A stretch of 64,000 nucleotides of DNA. Origin: Gammaproteobacteria bacterium (GTDB lineage: Bacteria; Pseudomonadota; Gammaproteobacteria; Steroidobacterales; Steroidobacteraceae). Each line of letters begins with the position of its first letter. Position 1 is the stretch's first letter. Shown in pieces: positions 45,528 through 53,846 of the stretch. A program made the translations under genes and the position numbers. A model generated the notes under the pieces. That model made no database searches. It saw only the letters and a list, made by a program, of their open reading frames with translations, and was not told the origin of the DNA. The stretch is taken from contig JAJPKM010000036.1 of assembly GCA_021323735.1 (NCBI GenBank), positions 246,144-310,143 of the forward strand, written 5' to 3'.

Positions 45528-47078
45528 CTAGACGGCGGCCTTCGCGGCCGGTTGGCTGGAAAAATCTTCCGGGAAGTGGTTCAGGGCTGAGATCACGGGG
45601 TAAGGCGTCAGGCCGCCGAGCGCGCACAACGACCCGTAGGTCATGGTCTCGCACAAGTCGCGCAGCACGACTTCCTGCTTGGCCGAATCTTCACCGCCGA
45701 TGAGCCGGTCGATGACTTCGACGCCCCGGGTCGAGCCGATGCGGCACGGGGTGCATTTGCCGCAAGACTCGATCGCGCAAAACTCCATCGCGTAGCGCGC
45801 CTGGGCGGCCAGATCCACGGTGTCGTCGAACACGACGATCCCGCCGTGACCGAGCATCGCGCCGACGGCCGCGAACGCCTCGTAGTCCAAGGGGGTATCG
45901 AATTGCGATTCGGGCATGTATGCCCCCAGCGGGCCACCCACTTGCACGGCACGGATCGGCCGGCCGCTCAGCGAGCCTCCGCCATAGTCGTAGAGCAACT
46001 GTCGTAGCGTCACGCCGAAGGCCTTCTCGATCAGGCCGCCGCGCTTGATGTTGCCGGTCAGCTGAATGGGGAGCGTGCCGCGCGAACGGCCCACACCGTA
46101 GTTTCGATAGTACTCGGCACCCCGGTCGAGAATGATCGGAACCGAGGCCAGGGTAATCACGTTGTTGATCACGGTGGGCTTGCCGAACAATCCCGCGATC
46201 GCCGGCAGCGGGGGTTTGAAGCGCACCTGCCCGCGCTTTCCCTCCAGCGATTCCAGGAGCGAGGTTTCCTCGCCGCAGATGTAGGCCCCGGCACCCATGC
46301 GGATCTCGAGCTGAAAGCTTCTGCCGCTGCCTAAGATGTTTTCCCCGAGATACCCCGCCCCGACGGCGGCATCAATCGCAGCGTCGAGCGCAATCTTTGC
46401 GTCGGGGTACTCCCAGCGCAAATAGATAAATCCGCGCGTCGCGCCGGTTGCCAGTCCCGCGATCGTCATGCCCTCGATGAGCAGAAACGGGTCGCCCTCC
46501 ATGATCATGCGGTCCGAGAAGGTGCCCGAGTCGCCCTCATCGGCATTGCACACGATGTATTTCTGCTCCGCGGCTGTCGCCGACACGGTCTTCCACTTGA
46601 TACCGGCGGGGAACGCGGCGCCGCCGCGGCCGCGCAAACCCGACTCGGTCACCTGAGCCACCACGGTGGCGGGATCGAGAGCCAGCGCAGCGCGCAAGCC
46701 GCGATAGCCCTCATGCGCTAGGTAGTCCTCGAGGCTGCGCGGGTCCGTGACTCCCACCCGCGCGAAGGTCAGGCGTTCCTGGTTCTTGAGGTATGGGATC
46801 TGTTCGACGGCTCCAAGACGCAGCGCGTGTGGTCGGCCTTGCATGAAGCCGGCATCGAAAAGGCTCGCCACTTGGTCAGGCGTCACAGGTCCATAGGCGA
46901 TGCGGCCGGCATCCGTTACCACCTCGACCAGCGGTTCAAGCCACAATAAACCGCGCGAGCCGTTGCGAACGAGATCGACGGCCATGCCGCGTTTTGCCGC
47001 TTCCGCGGCGATGGATTCCGCCACTTGCTGCGCACCGACCGATAGGGCTGCTGCGTCGCGCGGGACAAAAATCTTCAT
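45528..47078 (-). CDS. fdsB: FdsB: FMN/NAD-binding beta subunit of formate dehydrogenase
   Basis: 516-residue NuoF-like subunit that passes electrons to NAD. The FMN/NADH fold shows GLRGRGGAAFPAG and CNADEGDSGTFSDR; the 4Fe-4S site is CGKCTPCRIGS. ATG 47078 overlaps the fdsG stop; the open frame continues to 47519 opposite fdsG but is not coding. The N-terminal part resembles a thioredoxin-like extension (MKIFVPRDAAALSVGAQ). Confidence 0.95.
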   Translation of the reverse strand: MKIFVPRDAAALSVGAQQVAESIAAEAAKRGMAVDLVRNGSRGLLWLEPLVEVVTDAGRIAYGPVTPDQVASLFDAGFMQGRPHALRLGAVEQIPYLKNQERLTFARVGVTDPRSLEDYLAHEGYRGLRAALALDPATVVAQVTESGLRGRGGAAFPAGIKWKTVSATAAEQKYIVCNADEGDSGTFSDRMIMEGDPFLLIEGMTIAGLATGATRGFIYLRWEYPDAKIALDAAIDAAVGAGYLGENILGSGRSFQLEIRMGAGAYICGEETSLLESLEGKRGQVRFKPPLPAIAGLFGKPTVINNVITLASVPIILDRGAEYYRNYGVGRSRGTLPIQLTGNIKRGGLIEKAFGVTLRQLLYDYGGGSLSGRPIRAVQVGGPLGAYMPESQFDTPLDYEAFAAVGAMLGHGGIVVFDDTVDLAAQARYAMEFCAIESCGKCTPCRIGSTRGVEVIDRLIGGEDSAKQEVVLRDLCETMTYGSLCALGGLTPYPVISALNHFPEDFSSQPAAKAAV

Positions 47079-47611
47079 CGCGTGCCTCCCGGCAATCGGG
47101 CGTGGGCGACGATCGCGTCGAAGCGCTCGGGCGACACCCTCCCTTCCAAGCGCTCGTCGATCATGATCGAGGGACCCAACGCGCAATTGCCCAGGCAATA
47201 CACCGGCCCCAAGCTGATGGAGCCGTCTCGGGTCGTTTGATGAAAGTCGATCCCCAAGCTCTTCTTGGCATGGGCCTCGAGGGCGACAGCGCCCACCGAC
47301 TGACAGGCCTCGGCTCGGCACACATGCACGACATGGCGTCCCGGCAAGTTCTTGCGGAAGTAGTGGTAGAAGGTGACTACCCCGTGAATTTCGGCACGCG
47401 AAAGATTCAACTCCGCCGCGATCAGCGGCACCGCGTCCTGGGGGACATGTCCGAGAGCCCTCTGCACGCCGTGCAAGATGGGTAGCAGCGGACCGGCGAG
47501 CGTCTTCAAACGCGTACACACTTCGAGAACGGCGGCGCGCTCCGCCGCGGCTAAAGACGATGCGGATTCAACCCTGATCGGGATTGCCCGAAGCGAAGAT
47601 TTCTGACTCAT
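47075..47611 (-). CDS. fdsG: FdsG: gamma subunit of formate dehydrogenase
   Basis: 178-residue NuoE-like thioredoxin-fold 2Fe-2S subunit. Two ligands lie in VHVCRAEACQ and two in VYCLGNCALGPS. It shows LHGVQRALGHVP and VVTFYHYFR. ATG 47611 is preferred to the frame from 47644. Its stop overlaps the fdsB start by four bases. It is the first gene of the minus-strand fds unit, divergent from the nitrate-reductase-associated gene. Confidence 0.95.
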   Translation of the reverse strand: MSQKSSLRAIPIRVESASSLAAAERAAVLEVCTRLKTLAGPLLPILHGVQRALGHVPQDAVPLIAAELNLSRAEIHGVVTFYHYFRKNLPGRHVVHVCRAEACQSVGAVALEAHAKKSLGIDFHQTTRDGSISLGPVYCLGNCALGPSIMIDERLEGRVSPERFDAIVAHARLPGGTR

Positions 47612-47705
47612 GTGCCGAAGTGTAAACCGGTGAACGCGAATCAAGATACAAAAAAAGTCGCATTGTGCGAGCAGCGAACACTCGAGTTACGGATCGGGAT
47701 CGAAG

Positions 47706-47749
47706 GCTGATAAGCGTTGACTATGGACGGGTAAATACGGTTTATCAGC
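47706..47749. promoter_or_regulatory. Inverted repeat between fdsG and the divergent gene
   Basis: GCTGATAA (47706-47713) and TTATCAGC (47742-47749) are perfect inverted copies 28 bases apart. TTGACT at 47717-47722 and TTTATC at 47741-47746 could form a plus-strand promoter with 18-base spacing. The arrangement suits a regulator that controls both divergent units. Confidence 0.4.
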
Positions 47750-47885
47750 GTGCGGACATAAGATCCAAATCATATGAATACGTGAGCATAAGCAATGCGT
47801 GGGCACGCGCAATTCGCGCGCATGTCGTCGAACTCGAATTGCTTCACGAAAATCGCCGATGTTTTGCGCTAAGCTTTGCGCCCTC

Positions 47886-48386
47886 ATGAAACGTGCACTC
47901 GATCGCGACGTAAATACACCCTCTCCCTATCCGGGCATCTTCGCCTTCGAGCTCGACTTTGGCGGCACGCTGCGCTGCATCCCGATGAGCGTGCGGATGA
48001 AGCTTGATCAGACGGGAATAAAGCTTTCGTTGAAGCAATGGAGCAAGTTGCCTGCAGAGGGCCGACGACAGCTCGTGGAGAGGCCTTGTGATGATCCGGC
48101 CCTGATCGAGTCGTATAAGCAGTATCTGATCTCTCTCATCGAAGGGGTTACGCAGACCTCCGTCGAATTGACGCCGCTCGACGACGCGCCACCTTGGGCG
48201 AATCCTACGGTGGTACCTGAGAGGATCGGTGCTTGGGCGCGCAATCTGGGCGTTGCGTCTCCGTCCAGGGAGCAGTGGGCCAGCCTGACGCAGCTGCAGC
48301 GTTTTGCCCTGTTCAAATTGACGCGGCCCGGGCATTCGAACGATAACTTCATTCCCGCCATGCGCGAATTCTGCGTACTGCGCTGA
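47886..48386 (+). CDS. Nitrate-reductase-associated protein family
   Basis: 166 residues of the family named nitrate-reductase-associated protein. It shows FAFELDFGGTLRCIPMSVRMKLDQTGIKLSL and PSREQWASLTQLQRFALFKLTRPG. The function of the family is unknown. No nitrate reductase lies in the window, but a molybdenum formate dehydrogenase does, so a role around molybdoenzymes is possible. The frame is open to 47799, but ATG 47886 matches the family start. Confidence 0.78.
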   Translation: MKRALDRDVNTPSPYPGIFAFELDFGGTLRCIPMSVRMKLDQTGIKLSLKQWSKLPAEGRRQLVERPCDDPALIESYKQYLISLIEGVTQTSVELTPLDDAPPWANPTVVPERIGAWARNLGVASPSREQWASLTQLQRFALFKLTRPGHSNDNFIPAMREFCVLR

Positions 48387-48491
48387 GCGCACGCGCAACG
48401 ATGTTGCGCACCCTGTAGCGCATCTGGACCTTAGGCTTTAGGATAATTTGGCCCGAGGCCCAAGGTCTCCGCGCCCACCAGGAGTCGTCCG

Positions 48492-48884
48492 CTGACGCGT
48501 TCCAAGATCAAGGCCGAGCTGTTCCTGCCGTCCAAACTCAAGTCCGCCGCCCGCCGCGGGGCCGCACCTGAAGTAAATCCCGCGTTCCAGGACATCTGGG
48601 ACATCGTGGGTGCGATTCCGCGCGGACAGGTGTCGACCTACGGCGGCGTGGCGCGTGCCGCAGGACTGCCGGGGCGGGCACGGCTGGTAGGGCGTGCGCT
48701 GCGGCTGGCGCCTGGAGCGATGCACCTGCCCTGGCATCGGGTGGTCGGTGCCGGCGGGCGCATCGTATTTCCGCCCACATCGCCTGCGCATCGCGAACAG
48801 ATCCGGCGGCTCGAGGCCGAGAAAGTGCTGGTGAAGAACGGCCGCGTGAACCGCGATTTCATGACCACCCTCGAGGTGCGCTAA
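48492..48884 (+). CDS. Alkyltransferase-like (ATL/YbaZ) DNA-binding protein with likely CTG start
   Basis: ATL proteins bind O6-alkylguanine DNA without removing the alkyl group and hand the lesion to nucleotide excision repair. The methyl-acceptor PCHRV motif is PWHRVV here, the ATL hallmark. The conserved N-terminal helix FQDIWDIVGAIPRGQVSTYGG begins before the first standard start (GTG 48606). In frame, a CTG at 48492 has AGGAG at 48480-48484 seven bases upstream, so CTG is the probable start (130 residues). If not, the gene would be truncated to 92 residues. Confidence 0.75.
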   Translation: MTRSKIKAELFLPSKLKSAARRGAAPEVNPAFQDIWDIVGAIPRGQVSTYGGVARAAGLPGRARLVGRALRLAPGAMHLPWHRVVGAGGRIVFPPTSPAHREQIRRLEAEKVLVKNGRVNRDFMTTLEVR

Positions 48885-48926
48885 AGGGTGGAGTGTGTTT
48901 GCATTTGCGCCCATCCGTCCAAGTTT

Positions 48927-48960
48927 GCAGCCAACCCGCAGAAATCCGCAGCCAACCCGC
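48927..48960 (+). repeat. Short direct repeat before the dienelactone hydrolase gene
   Basis: GCAGCCAACCCGC occurs at 48927-48939 and 48948-48960, a 13-base direct repeat with 21-base period about 90 bases upstream of the hydrolase ATG. It could be two regulator half-sites on one face of the helix. No function is known. Confidence 0.5.
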
Positions 48961-49042
48961 TTGGGATAGCTTGCCACCGATGCAATACTTTCGCGGTCGA
49001 GCGAAGTTTCGACACATCATCGATACCTAAGGGAAAACCAGC

Positions 49043-49912
49043 ATGTGCCGACGTGAGGATCTGGAAGAATTCAAGAGACGCTCCGCCGACCTGACGCGAC
49101 GGCAGTTCGGCGCCATGGCGCTGGGCGCGGGATTGCTGGCCGCGTTGCCGAAGCTGGCCAATGCCGCGGCCACCGTCGGCGCAGACGTCGCCATCAAAAC
49201 ACCGGACGGCACCGCCGACGCTTACTTCGTGCATCCAGCGCAGGGCCAACATCCCGGCATACTCATATGGCCGGATATTTTCGGCTTGCGCCCGGCCTTC
49301 AAGGAAATGGCCACCCGTCTCGCGGAGTCCGGCTACGCCGTGCTGGCCATCAATCCCTTCTATCGCACACAGAAAGCACCGACATCACCGCTGCATCCGG
49401 ATTTCAATGATCCCGCGTTGCATGAAAAATTGATGGCCCTGGGGGGAACACTGACTGACGATACCGCGGCGATCGACACCAAGGCATTCGTCGCGTACCT
49501 GGATGGCCATGACGCAGTCGATAAGAAGCGGCGATTGGGCACCACCGGCTACTGTATGGGCGGTTACTTCGTGTTTCTCACGGCTGCGACGTTTCCAAAC
49601 CGAGTCGGGGCCGCCGCCACCTTTCACGGCGGCGACTTGGTCACCGCAGAACCGGACAGTCCGCATCTGCTGATCCCGAAGGCAAAGGCGCAGTTTCTCA
49701 TCGCCATTGCCGAGAGCGACGATCGCGATCACCCGCAAGACAAGAGCGTGCTGCGGAAGGCCTTCGCCAAAGTACACCTATCGAGCGAGGTTGAAGTGTA
49801 TCCCGGCACCATGCACGGCTGGTGTCCGACGGACATGCGAGTGTACGACCACGCACAGGCGGAAAGGGCCTGGGGTCGCATGCTGGCGTTATTTGAAAGG
49901 ACGTTGGCGTAA
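49043..49912 (+). CDS. Tat-exported dienelactone hydrolase family protein
   Basis: 289 residues. The Tat-like signal is DLTRRQFGAMALGAG, ending near LANAA. The alpha/beta-hydrolase triad has Cys in GYCMGGYF, Asp in AESDDRD and His in MHGWCP, the Cys-based triad of dienelactone hydrolases. Export to the periplasm is unusual for enzymes of catechol breakdown, which are cytosolic, so the substrate may be an extracellular ester or lactone. Confidence 0.87.
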   Translation: MCRREDLEEFKRRSADLTRRQFGAMALGAGLLAALPKLANAAATVGADVAIKTPDGTADAYFVHPAQGQHPGILIWPDIFGLRPAFKEMATRLAESGYAVLAINPFYRTQKAPTSPLHPDFNDPALHEKLMALGGTLTDDTAAIDTKAFVAYLDGHDAVDKKRRLGTTGYCMGGYFVFLTAATFPNRVGAAATFHGGDLVTAEPDSPHLLIPKAKAQFLIAIAESDDRDHPQDKSVLRKAFAKVHLSSEVEVYPGTMHGWCPTDMRVYDHAQAERAWGRMLALFERTLA

Positions 49913-49934
49913 CGGAGGCGCCGGCAAACGCTTT

Positions 49935-49961
49935 GGTCCGCTACGGTTGTTTACGCGGACC
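49935..49961. terminator. Hairpin between convergent hydrolase and marC genes
   Basis: GGTCCGC (49935-49941) pairs with GCGGACC (49955-49961) over a 13-base loop, placed between two convergent stops. It lacks a T-run, so bidirectional termination is plausible but not certain. Confidence 0.4.
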
Positions 49962-49995
49962 GATAAATGCGTCGCCGCCCCTTACGTTCGACTCC

Positions 49996-50673
49996 TCAGC
50001 TCACCGCGCTGAACGGCAAGGTGACCAGCAATTCCGCGGCACCATTCCACAGCACCTGAATCCCGATGCAGAACAATAGGAATGCCGAGAGGCGCACCAC
50101 GATGGTGGTGCCGGTGGCGCCTATCCATTGAGCGAGGCGTGCCGAGTTCCGATAGAACCCATAGATGAGCACCGACAACAACGCGGTGGCCGCCAAGGTT
50201 TCGACGAAGAAGGCGACCGATGAGGCGTGAAAGCCGCTGGGGCGGCCCGCACCGACCGAGATCGCCACCGAAATGGTGCCGGGACCTGTGGTCAGAGGCA
50301 TGGTGAGCGGGTAGAAAGCGAGGCGGCTGGGCGAGACATCCATGGAAGGAGGTTCGGGCGTTTCATGGCGACGCTGTTCAGTGGCATCGGGGGCGTTGAG
50401 CATTCGCCAGCCCGCCGCTGCGACGATGACGCCGCCCGCCACCCTTAGAACCGGCAATGAAACGCCGAAGAATCCCAACACATAGGCGCCGATATACAGC
50501 GAGGCGGCGACGATACAGAAGGAATAGATCGCCACCCAGCGCGCGGTTTGGGATCGTACCTTCGGCTCCAAGTAGCGAGTCGCGCCGAAGAAGATGAACG
50601 CGCCCGACAGCGGGTTGACGATGGAGAACAGTGCGGTGAAGGCCAGCAGGAAGGTGGAGAGGGAGATATCCAT
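49996..50673 (-). CDS. MarC-family integral membrane protein
   Basis: 225 residues with about six helices. It shows FTALFSIVNPLSGAFIF at the start and PLTTGPGTISVAIS in the middle, the MarC/UPF0056 signature. Despite the name, MarC proteins have no proven role in antibiotic resistance, and the transport substrate is unknown. Convergent with the hydrolase gene. Confidence 0.88.
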   Translation of the reverse strand: MDISLSTFLLAFTALFSIVNPLSGAFIFFGATRYLEPKVRSQTARWVAIYSFCIVAASLYIGAYVLGFFGVSLPVLRVAGGVIVAAAGWRMLNAPDATEQRRHETPEPPSMDVSPSRLAFYPLTMPLTTGPGTISVAISVGAGRPSGFHASSVAFFVETLAATALLSVLIYGFYRNSARLAQWIGATGTTIVVRLSAFLLFCIGIQVLWNGAAELLVTLPFSAVS

Positions 50674-50755
50674 ATTTTGAGCATTCTAGCGAATTGGTCC
50701 TTTAGTCCCGACGAATTCGCTCAGCGCGCGATATTCTTCCGACGAGTTCCTTTAC

Positions 50756-52456
50756 TCATTTCTGCAACGGGGTCATCCCTAGAGCTTTGACAAGAAAAGC
50801 GGCAGCAGCCGTGTTCTTCGGATTGAGTGCGAGCGATTGCCGGTAGTTCAGGATCGCCAGGTCCGATTGACCGCCGTTCGCATATGCCTCTGCGAGGCTG
50901 TCGTACGTATTCCACGACTCGGGGTATTGCTCCGCGTTGAAGGCGAAGACCTGTATTGCCGTTTCGAGGCGATGAGCATTCGCCATTTCATAGCCGACGG
51001 CATTCACGAACGCTTCGGGGAGCCGATCGCCCGGATTTGCGCGACTCTGGAACTCACGAATCGCATCCGTCACAGTGCCTTTCTCGAGGGTGCTCTGAAA
51101 CGCCGCTTCCAACACCACGGTGCGCGCGTAGCCGGCAACAGGCTTCTGTGCCAGCGATTGCAACTCATGGTCCTCCCGCCAGTGGCCACGAGTCATCACT
51201 CCCAGAGGCCGGCGCAGGTTTTGCACGTCCAGTAGGGGATTGGCGGCAAGCACAATCAGGTCGGCCGACTTACCCGGAGTGACGGTGCCGAAATCCTCGG
51301 AGCCGGGGACGTATTGATGGATGAATTGCCCAGGAATGCGGGTGGCGGCCGAGATCGCCTGGAAAGGCGTGAGCCCCGCGCCGACGAGCTGCTCGACGTC
51401 ATCGACGAGAGAGCTGCCGGGAATGAGGTTGGCAGGCGTGTCGGTTCCGGCGAGCAGCGGTACGCCGGCATTCTGCATCGCCAGCGTCAACTTCTTCAGG
51501 GTAGCCAGTTCGGGCACGAAGCGGTCCGAGGCTTTCGACGGACGCGCACCCAGCCACTTTCCGCGAAGATCCGGCGGCAGCACGGCCATATCTGGTGCGG
51601 CCAGCCGCTGGTCCCAGGACTTTGGATCAGAAACAGTTCTGGTGAGCGTGGCAAAAAAGGACAGGTTAGGCGTGACGTACGCGCCTGCGTGGAGGGTCAG
51701 TTCCACCGCCGGCGCAATTCGCGCGTCCTCCGGCGCGTCGTGAAAGTAAGTTTTGTAGTACTCCTCGCCGTGCGCGATCATCACCTGGCCTTGCGCCAAT
51801 GTCTGTTCCAGCCCGACCGCCGTTGGAATGTGGCCGACGACCGCCATATGTTGCTTCTTGGCCTGGTCGAGCACCGCGCTGTACATCTCCGGATCGAGCC
51901 GCTGGTAGGCCTTGATGAAGTCGTACCCCTCGAGCTTCGCTCGATCCACAGCGGCGCGGGCGTCACTCGCGCACAGTGGAACGAACTCCGGCCCCGGATC
52001 TCCCGGGCCATCAATCATAAATGCAGCGAAGATCCGCGGGCCCGCGATCTTTCCCTTGACGATGTCGTCGCGCGTCTTGGTGATGAACTGCGGGGAGGCC
52101 AATCCCATGTTGAGTACGGTGGTAACACCCGCGGCGAGAAACAGCGGCAACATTTCGGCCCGGTCCACGTGGGTGTGCATGTCGGCCAACCCGGGCAGCA
52201 GAAACTTGCCACGTCCGTCGATGCGTGTGGCGCCAGGCGGCAGCCGCGCTGACTTCGCCGGGCCCACCTCGGCGATCTTGCCGTCCCGAACCAGCACGGT
52301 TTGGTGCGGGAGCATCCGCTCGGTGTCCATTGGGATAACGGAGATATCCTGGAAAACAATACTGCTCTCGTCGGCACGTGAGCGCTTCGCCTGTTGAGCC
52401 CACAGCGGAGCTGTGGTGGCAAAGGTCAACAAAACGGTAAACAGCATACTTTTCAT
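50756..52456 (-). CDS. Exported amidohydrolase with C-terminal TPR segment
   Basis: 566 residues with a signal peptide (TTAPLWAQ). The amidohydrolase fold has the metal pair in LADMHTHVD, GHIPTAVGLEQ and the Asp in LLAGTDTPANL. The last 100 residues contain a TPR-like helix pair, SWNTYDSLAEAYANGGQ followed by YRQSLALNPKN. ATG 52456 overlaps the previous stop by four bases. A role in degradation of cyclic amides or dipeptides is possible; its operon partners are peptidase-like. Confidence 0.85.
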   Translation of the reverse strand: MKSMLFTVLLTFATTAPLWAQQAKRSRADESSIVFQDISVIPMDTERMLPHQTVLVRDGKIAEVGPAKSARLPPGATRIDGRGKFLLPGLADMHTHVDRAEMLPLFLAAGVTTVLNMGLASPQFITKTRDDIVKGKIAGPRIFAAFMIDGPGDPGPEFVPLCASDARAAVDRAKLEGYDFIKAYQRLDPEMYSAVLDQAKKQHMAVVGHIPTAVGLEQTLAQGQVMIAHGEEYYKTYFHDAPEDARIAPAVELTLHAGAYVTPNLSFFATLTRTVSDPKSWDQRLAAPDMAVLPPDLRGKWLGARPSKASDRFVPELATLKKLTLAMQNAGVPLLAGTDTPANLIPGSSLVDDVEQLVGAGLTPFQAISAATRIPGQFIHQYVPGSEDFGTVTPGKSADLIVLAANPLLDVQNLRRPLGVMTRGHWREDHELQSLAQKPVAGYARTVVLEAAFQSTLEKGTVTDAIREFQSRANPGDRLPEAFVNAVGYEMANAHRLETAIQVFAFNAEQYPESWNTYDSLAEAYANGGQSDLAILNYRQSLALNPKNTAAAAFLVKALGMTPLQK

Positions 52457-53841
52457 AGCGGCCTTGCTTCGAGGATGGCCTTCACCAGGGGTTGCGGCGA
52501 GTAAACGGTCGCGTCGGGCGTGAGGCCTAAGCGCACGATGACCAATTGACGTGACTTGATAATGGCAATGTTCTGGCCGTCGTGTCCGGACATCCAGAAG
52601 GTATCGCCGGGAATACCGAAGGCGGCATCGGGATTCACATGGGGGGTGGTGGCGTCCGATCCCCATAGCCAGGTCTGGCCCTGGCCGTACTGGCCGTCGG
52701 AGGCCGCCACCGGTGTGGCCATCATGGTGACGTAGCCTGGGGGGAGTAACGCCCTTCCCTGCCAGACCCCGTCTTGCAGCAGGAACTGACCATATCGCGC
52801 CCAATCGCGAGCGGTGGCATACATATAAGAGGAGCCGACCGGCGTTCCGTGCTCATCCGGCTCGAGGGTGGCGCTGGTGATCCCTAACGGCGTGAATAGG
52901 CGGGTGTTGATGAATTCTAGGAGGTCCTCGCCCGCGGCCTCCTGAGCAATGCGCGACAAAATCAGCGCAGTGCCGCTGGAATAGCTCCAAACGGTGCCCA
53001 CCGGGTGCGCCAAGGGCTGCGCACGGGCGAAGGCCGCCATGTCCGGTTGCAGATACAGCATGCCGGTGACGTCGGAAACCGCTCCATACGCTTCGTTCCA
53101 CTGCAAGCCGCTCGACATGGCGAGCAAGTCGGCGACGCGAATGTGTTCGCGGCCATCGGTAGCGCCCGGCCAGAGTCCTGCTTGATCGAGCTTGAGCTTG
53201 CCGTCCTTGACCAGCATGCCGATCACTCCGGCCATGACGGTTTTCGTCATGGACCAGCCGAGCAGGGGGGTGCTGGACGAAAAGCCCGGTGCGTAGCGTT
53301 CGGCCACGATGTGCCCGTGATCGGCCACCACGATGGCGCGCATGCCGGGCCCGGCGAGCGTGTCGTTGCCGAGCACGCGATCGAGGGCGGCATCCGTCTT
53401 GACGGCATCTCCTTCGGGCCACGGCGCGGCGGACGCTGCGGCGATCGAGCCTATTGCCGCTGGGGCTGGTGCCGGCGCGGGCACGTGCATGGGGCCGGGC
53501 TCCGAATCGATCTTGCCGTCCGGCGCCACGGTGCAGCCCCTGCCAGGATGCCACTGTGCCACGCCATTGCCGATGAACTTCAAAAACCCGGCGCGCACCA
53601 CCCCATGTTCGCTGTCCACCGACACCTGCATGAGGCGCAGCAGCGCAATACCCGGCGCCTGGACATCGACGCGCAGCACCTCGTCGGGATCGCGCCCGGC
53701 CAAGAACACATTGGAGCAGACGATCTTGGCGGCGTAGTTGGCGCCCACCCTCAGGAGCGCGGGCGGCTTGAGCCATAGCGCCAGTGCCGCTGCCACGACC
53801 AACAAGAGCAGCGCGCCTAAGATTCTGCGGAGTATTGTCAT
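52453..53841 (-). CDS. Exported serine hydrolase of the beta-lactamase/penicillin-binding fold
   Basis: 462 residues. An N-terminal hydrophobic segment (ILGALLLLVVAAALALWL) anchors or exports it. The catalytic SxxK is in GWSMTKTVMAG and the second element is YSSGTAL (YxN-like with Ser). HDGQNIAII replaces the KTG-like strand, the pattern of class C/EstB-like hydrolases. It lies between the M20 peptidase (5-base gap) and the amidohydrolase (4-base overlap). Function in peptide, ester or lactam hydrolysis cannot be decided. Confidence 0.87.
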   Translation of the reverse strand: MTILRRILGALLLLVVAAALALWLKPPALLRVGANYAAKIVCSNVFLAGRDPDEVLRVDVQAPGIALLRLMQVSVDSEHGVVRAGFLKFIGNGVAQWHPGRGCTVAPDGKIDSEPGPMHVPAPAPAPAAIGSIAAASAAPWPEGDAVKTDAALDRVLGNDTLAGPGMRAIVVADHGHIVAERYAPGFSSSTPLLGWSMTKTVMAGVIGMLVKDGKLKLDQAGLWPGATDGREHIRVADLLAMSSGLQWNEAYGAVSDVTGMLYLQPDMAAFARAQPLAHPVGTVWSYSSGTALILSRIAQEAAGEDLLEFINTRLFTPLGITSATLEPDEHGTPVGSSYMYATARDWARYGQFLLQDGVWQGRALLPPGYVTMMATPVAASDGQYGQGQTWLWGSDATTPHVNPDAAFGIPGDTFWMSGHDGQNIAIIKSRQLVIVRLGLTPDATVYSPQPLVKAILEARPL

Positions 53842-53846
53842 GTGAT

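Noticed and set aside
45514..45654. N-terminal extension of FdsA
   Set aside because: The extra 47 residues are Arg/Pro-rich and overlap the end of fdsB; family start fits ATG 45513.
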